Positions 56,603 through 64,000 of a DNA stretch of 64,000 bases are shown piece by piece. This DNA is from Hydrogenophaga sp. IBVHS1 (GTDB lineage Bacteria; Pseudomonadota; Gammaproteobacteria; Burkholderiales; Burkholderiaceae_C), in the NCBI RefSeq assembly GCF_002127265.1, contig NZ_NFUU01000001.1, forward strand, positions 2,426,040 through 2,490,039. Direction: 5' to 3'. The notes beneath the pieces are model-generated. The model made no database searches. It had not been told where the DNA came from and saw nothing but the letters and a program-made list of their open reading frames with translations. Numbering within the stretch: the first letter of the stretch is position 1; each line of letters opens with the position of its first letter. The position numbers and the translations under genes were made by a program.

Positions 56603-57421
56603 TCACTTCAGCGCGTTCGGGAAAAAGAGCTGCTCGCCACCGATCTTGTAGCCCGCAATCGCCGCCTGCCCGGCCGGGCCGGTCACCCAGTCCACGAACT
56701 TCTGGCCTTCGGCGGTCTTCACCTGCGGGTGCTTGGCGGCGCTCACCAGCATCACGCCGTACTGGTTGAAGAGGCGCTTGTCGCCTTCGACCAGCACCGC
56801 CAGATCGGCGCGGTTCTTGAAGTTGAGCCAGGTGCCGCGATCGGCCAGCACATAACCGCCGCTGCTGGCCGCGATGTTGAGCGCCGGGCCCATGCCACAG
56901 CCGCACTCCTTGTAGCCGGTGCCCTTGTTGGCGTCGGTGTCGGTCATCTTCCAGAAGCGCAGCTCTGCCGCGTGCGTGCCGCTCTTGTCGCCGCGCGAGA
57001 TGAACTCGGCATTGGCGGCGGCCACCTTCTTCATGGCGGCCACGATGTCGTTGCCCTTGGCCTTCACCGGGTCGGCCTTGGGGCCGATCAGCACGAAGTC
57101 GTTGTACATGACCTCCTGGCGCTTGGCCGAGAAGCCATCGGCCACGAACTTGTCTTCAGCCACCTTGTCGTGCACGAACAGCACGTCGGCATCGCCCCGG
57201 CGCGCCATGTCGATGGCCTGGCCGGTGCCCAGCGCGACCACCTTCACGTCGATGCCGCTGGCCTTCTTGAATTCCGGCAGCAGGTAGGAGAACAGGCCCG
57301 ATTGTTCGGTGGAGGTGGTGGAGGCCACCACGATGCTTTGCGCGAAGGCGCCCGCACTGGCCAGCAGGCCGGCGGTGCCGAGCACGGCGGTGAGGGTAAG
57401 GTGGCGGAAGGTGATCTTCAC
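56603..57421 (-). CDS. tupA: Tungstate ABC transporter substrate-binding protein
   Basis: The 272-aa precursor has a signal peptide (cleavage near AFAQS) and the TupA-type [19 protein letters not shown] at the start of the mature protein, which contributes oxyanion ligands. It captures tungstate with high selectivity in characterised members. The GTG at 57421 overlaps the stop of tupC (GTGA). It is the last gene of the tup operon, on the minus strand, 88 bases after which ugd begins. Confidence 0.92.
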   Translation of the reverse strand: MKITFRHLTLTAVLGTAGLLASAGAFAQSIVVASTTSTEQSGLFSYLLPEFKKASGIDVKVVALGTGQAIDMARRGDADVLFVHDKVAEDKFVADGFSAKRQEVMYNDFVLIGPKADPVKAKGNDIVAAMKKVAAANAEFISRGDKSGTHAAELRFWKMTDTDANKGTGYKECGCGMGPALNIAASSGGYVLADRGTWLNFKNRADLAVLVEGDKRLFNQYGVMLVSAAKHPQVKTAEGQKFVDWVTGPAGQAAIAGYKIGGEQLFFPNALK

Positions 57422-58200
57422 AAGCTTTCTCCTTGAACAAACAAATGGGCCTGCGGACACAGGGAACGCAGCAGGTCGCGGTTGAAAAATTCGTGCACCG
57501 GCAGATCGGCCAGCAGGCGGCCGCCCTCCAGATAGATGACGCGGTTGGCCAGGCGCTTGACCTGGCCAAGGTTGTGGCTGCTGAAGACCAGCGTGGTGGG
57601 CCGCCCGTTGGGCTGGCCTTCGGCGTCGCGCTGGCCCACCGCCGTGAATTCGCTGATGAGCGCTTCCACCTCGCGCTTGGCGTGCGGGTCCAGGCTGGCG
57701 GTGGGCTCGTCGAGCAGCCACACGGCCGGGCGCAGCGCCCACGCCCGCGCCAGCGCCAGGCGCTGCTGCTGGCCGCCCGAAAGCGCACGCGCATTGCGGT
57801 CGGCCAGTGCGCCCATCTCCACGCGCTCGAGCGCGGCCAGTGCCAGCGCGTCGGTCTGCCGCCACGGCATGCCCTGCAGCCACAGGCCGAGCTGGATGTT
57901 GCGCCGTGCGCTGATGCGCAGCATGTGTGGCCGCTGGAACAACATGGCCACACGTTGATGCGCCGGGGTGTGAAGTTCGCCCGCGCTGGTGCGCTGCAGG
58001 CCGTGCAGTGTGCGCAGGAGCGTGCTCTTGCCGCTGCCGTTGGCGCCCACCAGCGCCACGCGTTCGCCTTCTTCGATGCGCAGGTAGATGTCGGTCAGCG
58101 CCTGGATGTGAGCGGCTGCGCCCAGGCGCACCTGCACGCCGCGGAGTTCGAAACAGGGTGGATTCACCACAGCGTGGTGTGTCAACGGAACACCGGTCAT
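57418..58200 (-). CDS. tupC: Tungstate ABC transporter ATP-binding protein
   Basis: The 260-aa ATPase has Walker A VGANGSGKSTLL, signature LSGGQQQRLA and Walker B WLLDEPTASLD. It powers uptake through TupB. No TOBE domain is present, unlike ModC. Its start overlaps the tupB stop and its end overlaps tupA, so the three genes are tightly coupled. Confidence 0.93.
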   Translation of the reverse strand: MTGVPLTHHAVVNPPCFELRGVQVRLGAAAHIQALTDIYLRIEEGERVALVGANGSGKSTLLRTLHGLQRTSAGELHTPAHQRVAMLFQRPHMLRISARRNIQLGLWLQGMPWRQTDALALAALERVEMGALADRNARALSGGQQQRLALARAWALRPAVWLLDEPTASLDPHAKREVEALISEFTAVGQRDAEGQPNGRPTTLVFSSHNLGQVKRLANRVIYLEGGRLLADLPVHEFFNRDLLRSLCPQAHLFVQGESL

Positions 58201-58934
58201 GCAGCCACCATCGCCGTGGCCACGCTGGCCTTGCCATCGGCCCGCTCGCGCCAGCGGCGCAGCAACGACACCATGGCGTTGAGCAGCAGCACCACGGCCA
58301 GCAGCACCACACCGAGGCCGAGCGCCAGCGGCAGGTCGCCCTTGCTGGTCTCCAGCGCAATGGCGGTGGTCATCACGCGCGTGAAACCTTCGATGTTGCC
58401 GCCCACGATCATTACGGCGCCCACTTCCGACACCGCGCGGCCAAACGCCGTGAGCAGCACGGTGAGCAGGGCGTAGCGCTCGTCCCAGGCCAGCAGCAGG
58501 CTGCGCAGCGTGGCGCCGGCACCCAGCGAAGACAGTTGTTCACCATGGCTTCGGTCGGCGTCTTCCACCACCTGGCGCGTGAGCGCGGTCACCAGCGGCA
58601 ACACCAGCACGGTCTGCGCCAGCACCATGGCCTGAAAACTGAACAACCAGCCCAGGAAACCCAGGGGGCCGGAGCGCGAGAGCAAAAGGTAGATGACGAG
58701 CCCGACCACCACCGAGGGAATGGCCAGGAACGTGTTGAGCACGGTGAGCACCAGGCCACGCCCGGGGAAACGCGCAGCCGCGAGCCAGGAGCCCAGCATC
58801 AGCCCCAGCCCACAGGCCAGCAGGCAGGCCGTGGCGCTCACCCCGAGCGAACGCATCACCACCGCCCAGAGGCCGGGGTCGCCTGAAAACACGAGCTGCA
58901 TCGCCGTGACCAGGCTGTCTGAGAAGGTGTTCAT
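58197..58934 (-). CDS. tupB: Tungstate ABC transporter permease
   Basis: A 245-aa permease with five to six predicted helices; SLGAGATLRSLLLAWDERYALLTVLLTAFGRAVSEVGAV contains the EAA-type loop for the ATPase. It resembles TupB of the tungstate system and also sulfate/molybdate permeases. It starts divergently from the ModE-like regulator at 59057 and leads the tupBCA operon. Confidence 0.92.
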   Translation of the reverse strand: MNTFSDSLVTAMQLVFSGDPGLWAVVMRSLGVSATACLLACGLGLMLGSWLAAARFPGRGLVLTVLNTFLAIPSVVVGLVIYLLLSRSGPLGFLGWLFSFQAMVLAQTVLVLPLVTALTRQVVEDADRSHGEQLSSLGAGATLRSLLLAWDERYALLTVLLTAFGRAVSEVGAVMIVGGNIEGFTRVMTTAIALETSKGDLPLALGLGVVLLAVVLLLNAMVSLLRRWRERADGKASVATAMVAA

Positions 58935-58989
58935 AAGTTGCGACCGAGCTTACGGGCGTGCTCTCGAATTGGGAGTACGTAATGACGCG

Positions 58990-59009
58990 GTATGAAACAA
59001 CGGACATAC
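58990..59009. promoter_or_regulatory. Candidate operator between tupB and the ModE-like regulator
   Basis: GTATG, a ten-base spacer and CATAC form an inverted repeat in the 122-base divergent region. A second, imperfect palindrome with TTACG/CGTAA ends lies at 58950-58982. Either may bind the regulator encoded at 59057. Confidence 0.3.
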
Positions 59010-59056
59010 GCCTGCTTCGGCGGCCTTGAACCGGGTTTGGGGCACACTTCGCCACC

Positions 59057-60190
59057 ATGCGAAAGATCGAGCTCTCCTACACCCTGACCCCGTCGCGGCC
59101 CGGGGCTTCGCAACGCTCCGCCCTGCTGCGCAACCCGATGATGGATGTGCTGCACGCCCTGCGCAGCAGTGGCTCGATTTCCGGCGCGGCGCGCGAGCTG
59201 GACCTTTCGTACCGCCACGTGTGGGGGCAACTGAAGGACTGGGAAACCCAGCTGGGGCAGGGGCTGATCTTCTGGGAACGCGGCCAGGCCGCGCGGCTAA
59301 CGCCCTTTGGCGAGCGCCTGCTGATGGCCGAACGGCTGGCGCAGGCCCGGCTGGGACCGCAGATGGAAGGCCTGCGTGCCGAGCTGGAGCGCGCGTTCTC
59401 GATGGCGTTCGACGACACCACGAGCGCCGGTGCCAGCGACGTGATCACGCTCTACGCCAGCCACGACCATGCGCTGACCGAGCTGCAGCAGTTCACTGCA
59501 ACGCCCATCGCCAACGACGGCACCGCCGGACCGCTGCACCTGGACATCCGCTTCAGTGGCAGCGTGGACGCCATTCGCGCACTCAATGAAGGGCGCTGCA
59601 CTCTCGCAGGCTTTCACACACAACCTTTTGCGGCAGCCGGCAGCCTGAGCGCGCGCACTTACCGGCCGCTGTTGCGGCCGGGCCTGCACAAGATCATCGG
59701 TTTTGCGCGCCGCGCGCAGGGCTTGATGGTGGCGCCCGGCAATCCCCTGAGGCTTCAGACCATGGCCGATGTGGCGCGGCTGCAGGCGCGTTTCGTCAAC
59801 CGCGCCATCGGCACCGGCACCCGGCTGCTCCTCGAAGAACTGCTCTCGCAGTCCGGCCTGGTGGCCGAGGACATCGCTGGTTTTTCGCACGTGGAGGCTT
59901 CGCACGCGGCGGTGGCGCAGGCGGTGCTGAGCGGCAGCGCCGACGTGGGCCTGGGCACCGAGTACGCCGCCCGGCAGGAAGGCCTGGGCTTTGTGCCGCT
60001 CACCGAAGAGCGTTACCTGCTGGTGTGCCTCAAGACCGCGCTGGAACAACCTGCCCTGCAACGCCTGCTGCAGCACCTTCGCAGCCCCGCCTGGCATCAA
60101 AGACTCGAAGGTCTGCCGGGCTACGCGGCCGACCATTGCGGCGAGGTGGCCGCCATGAAGCGCTTGCTACCTTGGTGGGGGCTGGCTTAG
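59057..60190 (+). CDS. ModE-like HTH regulator with fused periplasmic-binding-type domain
   Basis: The 377-aa protein joins an N-terminal ModE/LysR-type winged helix ([26 protein letters not shown], about 37-62) to a C-terminal substrate-binding domain similar to PBP-like oxyanion proteins ([43 protein letters not shown]). The fusion suggests one protein that senses the anion directly and controls tupBCA, which is divergent from it. Such one-component proteins are known next to molybdate and tungstate transporters. No Mop domain is present. Confidence 0.88.
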   Translation: MRKIELSYTLTPSRPGASQRSALLRNPMMDVLHALRSSGSISGAARELDLSYRHVWGQLKDWETQLGQGLIFWERGQAARLTPFGERLLMAERLAQARLGPQMEGLRAELERAFSMAFDDTTSAGASDVITLYASHDHALTELQQFTATPIANDGTAGPLHLDIRFSGSVDAIRALNEGRCTLAGFHTQPFAAAGSLSARTYRPLLRPGLHKIIGFARRAQGLMVAPGNPLRLQTMADVARLQARFVNRAIGTGTRLLLEELLSQSGLVAEDIAGFSHVEASHAAVAQAVLSGSADVGLGTEYAARQEGLGFVPLTEERYLLVCLKTALEQPALQRLLQHLRSPAWHQRLEGLPGYAADHCGEVAAMKRLLPWWGLA

Positions 60191-61405
60191 CCGCCGCGCG
60201 ATCTCACCCACGAGTTGCCGTGCCAGCACGAGCTTGGAAGCGCGGGGCAATTCCGTCATGCCCTTGTCGTCCACCAACAACAACGCGTTGTCGTCCTGGC
60301 CGAAGGTGGCCGGGCCGATGTTGCCCACCAGCAGGGGCACGCCTTTGCGCAGGCGCTTGGCCTGCGCGTGTTCTTCGAGGTCGTGGCTTTCGGCGGCAAA
60401 GCCCACGCAATACAGCGCACCGCTCTGGGCGCGCGGTGAGGCCGCGATGCCGGCCAGGATGTCCGGGTTCTCCACAAAGGACAAGGTGGGCACCTCGCCC
60501 GAGCCGTCCTTCTTGATCTTGTGCTCGGCCGCCTGCACCGGTCGCCAGTCGGCCACGGCGGCGGCTGAAACGAACACAGTGGCGCTCTGCACGAGCAGAT
60601 CGAGGCTCTTCTGCATGTTCAGCGCCGATTTCACATTGACCCGACCCACGCCGCGCGGCGTAGGCAGCCCTACCGGGCCAGCCACCAGCGTGACCTGTGC
60701 GCCGGCCTCGTGCGCGGCCCGTGCGATGGCAAAGCCCATCTTGCCGCTGGAGAGGTTGGTGAGGCCGCGCACCGGGTCGATCGCCTCGAAGGTGGGGCCA
60801 GCGCTCACCAGCAGGTGCTGGCCCGCCAGTGGCTTGGGGCTGAAGAAGCGCACCAGGTCGTACAGCAATTCGTCGGGCTCCAGCATGCGGCCGTCGCCGG
60901 TTTCTCCGCAGGCCTGCTCGCCCGCGCCCACATCCAGCACCGTGGCGCCGTCGGCTCGCAGCTGCTGCACGTTGCGCTGCGTGGCGGGGTGAGCCCACAT
61001 TTCGCGGTTCATGGCCGGCGCCAGAATCAGCGGCACCCGGTCGATGGGGCGCGCCAGGCACATCAGGCTCAGCAGGTCGTCGGCCCGGCCATGCACCAGC
61101 TTGGCCATGAAATCGGCGCTGGCCGGCGCCACCACAATGGCGTGGGCCTCGCGGCTCAGGTTGATGTGGGCCATGTTGTTGTCGACCCCGCCCGAGGTGC
61201 GTGAATCCCACTGCGAGGTGAAAACCGGTCGCCCGGAGAGCGCCTGCAGGGTGACCGCAGTGGCGAACTGCTCGGCAGCTTCGGTCATCACCACCTGAAC
61301 GGTGGCGCCTTCCTTGATGAGTGCGCGGCACAACTCGGCCGATTTGTAGCAGGCAATGCCGCCGGAGAGGCCAAGGACGATGTGTTTTCCGGCGAGGTCG
61401 TTCAT
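60167..61405 (-). CDS. coaBC: Bifunctional phosphopantothenoylcysteine decarboxylase / phosphopantothenate-cysteine ligase
   Basis: A 412-aa fusion of two coenzyme A enzymes. The CoaC flavoprotein half (about 1-190) has [15 protein letters not shown], the [12 protein letters not shown] loop and the [13 protein letters not shown] segment with the catalytic cysteine; the CoaB ligase half follows with [14 protein letters not shown] and the EHKIKKDG lysine. The ATG at 61405 fits the family. The gene ends within the last bases of the regulator on the opposite strand. Confidence 0.95.
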   Translation of the reverse strand: MNDLAGKHIVLGLSGGIACYKSAELCRALIKEGATVQVVMTEAAEQFATAVTLQALSGRPVFTSQWDSRTSGGVDNNMAHINLSREAHAIVVAPASADFMAKLVHGRADDLLSLMCLARPIDRVPLILAPAMNREMWAHPATQRNVQQLRADGATVLDVGAGEQACGETGDGRMLEPDELLYDLVRFFSPKPLAGQHLLVSAGPTFEAIDPVRGLTNLSSGKMGFAIARAAHEAGAQVTLVAGPVGLPTPRGVGRVNVKSALNMQKSLDLLVQSATVFVSAAAVADWRPVQAAEHKIKKDGSGEVPTLSFVENPDILAGIAASPRAQSGALYCVGFAAESHDLEEHAQAKRLRKGVPLLVGNIGPATFGQDDNALLLVDDKGMTELPRASKLVLARQLVGEIARRLSQPPPR

Positions 61406-61460
61406 GGGCGCAATGTAGCAGTTCGGGAATGCCCAGCCTGGGGGTATGGAGGGGGGCATT

Positions 61461-63178
<1,718 letters not shown>

Positions 63179-63206
63179 ACCCACCCAAAAGCACCGGCAC
63201 CCCCGC

Positions 63207-64000
63207 ATGAAACTCTGCGACTTCGACATCGGCCTCGATCAACGGATCTTCCTCATCGCAGGCCCCTGCGTGATCGAGTCCGAGCAGTTGCAGATGGACG
63301 TGGCGGGCCAGCTGAAGGAAATCACCGCCAGCCTGGGCATTCCCTTCATCTTCAAGAGCAGCTTTGACAAGGCCAACCGCAGCAGCGGCACCAGCTACCG
63401 GGGCCCAGGCCGCGAAAAGGGCCTTGAGATTCTGGCCAAGGTCAGGCGCGAACTCGGCGTGCCAGTGCTCACCGACGTGCACAGCGAAGAAGACATTGCG
63501 GACGCCGCAAAAGTCTGCGACGTGCTGCAGACCCCGGCCTTCCTGTGCCGCCAGACCGACTTCATCCGTGCCGTGGCGCAGAGCGGCAAGCCGGTGAACA
63601 TCAAGAAGGGCCAGTTCCTCGCGCCGCACGACATGAAGAACGTGATCGACAAGGCGCGCGCCGCCGCGAAGGAAGCCGGCCTGAGCGAAGACCGCTTCAT
63701 GGCTTGCGAACGCGGTGCCAGCTTCGGCTACAACAACCTGGTGAGCGACATGCGCAGCCTGGCGATCATGCGCGAGACCGGTGCGCCGGTGGTGTTCGAC
63801 GCCACGCACAGCGTGCAGTTGCCAGGCGGCCAAGGCACCAGCAGCGGTGGCCAGCGTGAAATGGTGCCCGTGCTGGCCCGCGCGGCCGTGGCCGTGGGCG
63901 TGGCCGGCCTCTTCATGGAAACCCACCCCGACCCGGCCAAGGCCTTGTCCGACGGCCCCAATGCCGTGCCGCTCCAGCACATGAAGGCGCTGCTGGAAAC
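63207..64000 (+). CDS. kdsA: 3-deoxy-8-phosphooctulonate (KDO-8-P) synthase, partial
   Basis: The first 264 residues are visible; the C-terminus is cut by the window edge. It condenses phosphoenolpyruvate with arabinose 5-phosphate in KDO and lipopolysaccharide synthesis. It has [22 protein letters not shown], the [12 protein letters not shown] segment and the family hallmark [10 protein letters not shown]. It is downstream of pyrG and probably co-transcribed. Confidence 0.97.
   Translation, partial: MKLCDFDIGLDQRIFLIAGPCVIESEQLQMDVAGQLKEITASLGIPFIFKSSFDKANRSSGTSYRGPGREKGLEILAKVRRELGVPVLTDVHSEEDIADAAKVCDVLQTPAFLCRQTDFIRAVAQSGKPVNIKKGQFLAPHDMKNVIDKARAAAKEAGLSEDRFMACERGASFGYNNLVSDMRSLAIMRETGAPVVFDATHSVQLPGGQGTSSGGQREMVPVLARAAVAVGVAGLFMETHPDPAKALSDGPNAVPLQHMKALLE

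Overview
The window is GC-rich and densely coded, and almost certainly comes from a chromosome of a betaproteobacterium in the Burkholderiales, most likely a Comamonadaceae close to Hydrogenophaga. This is inferred from the pheA-tyrA-aroA/cmk fusion-rpsA-ihfB-lapA-lapB order, the RdgC protein, the many TRAP/Bug-type transporters, a form II CO-dehydrogenase-like cluster and a caa3 oxidase. No tRNA, rRNA, CRISPR array, transposase or integrase was seen.

Layout. 1-7217 is core biosynthesis and translation: the end of pheA, tyrA, an aroA-cmk fusion, rpsA, ihfB, lapA and lapB. 7231-14343 is a 5-oxoprolinase/hydantoinase with a winged-helix regulator, divergent from a TRAP transporter (dctPQM). 14419-20265 is a mixed block: rdgC, a fluoride channel, a VOC protein, a WYL regulator divergent from a NIPSNAP protein, a heterocalycin-like gene of unknown role, an exported protein and a flavoprotein. 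20405-29704 is a molybdenum hydroxylase cluster (coxS, coxL, coxM, coxD, coxE, coxG, xdhC, mocA-like) followed by a GAF/Fis regulator. 29713-36045 encodes a caa3-type cytochrome oxidase with a fused subunit I/III, cytochromes c, a cytochrome b and a CtaG-like assembly factor. 36243-39613 holds an acidic disordered protein, an EEP-family protein, phosphatidylserine synthase, a CBS protein, a zinc-ribbon protein and a shortened NYN protein.

40156-44554 is an accessory island that is visibly more AT-rich than its surroundings. It carries a complete four-gene type II CBASS anti-phage operon: patatin effector CapV, DncV-like cyclase, Cap2 (E2-E1) and Cap3 (JAMM). It is bordered by gene relics: a truncated NYN gene on the left, and on the right a frameshifted PqqD-like tail and a 3' copy of modE. 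The intact modE lies 5 kb further on. Between the two modE copies are a MarR regulator, a Bug-type binding protein, an FAD monooxygenase and a patatin lipoprotein.

50272-53710 is modE divergent from modABC, with a palindromic operator between them. After small exported proteins and ugd comes tupBCA with a ModE-like regulator fused to a ligand-binding domain (56603-60190). The window ends with coaBC divergent from pyrG and a partial kdsA. Molybdate uptake, tungstate uptake and a molybdenum hydroxylase with its maturation factors therefore sit within about 40 kb of each other. The most noteworthy items are the CBASS island and its scarred borders, the duplicated modE 3' end, the regulator that lacks an AAA+ domain, and the unusual oxidase motif.
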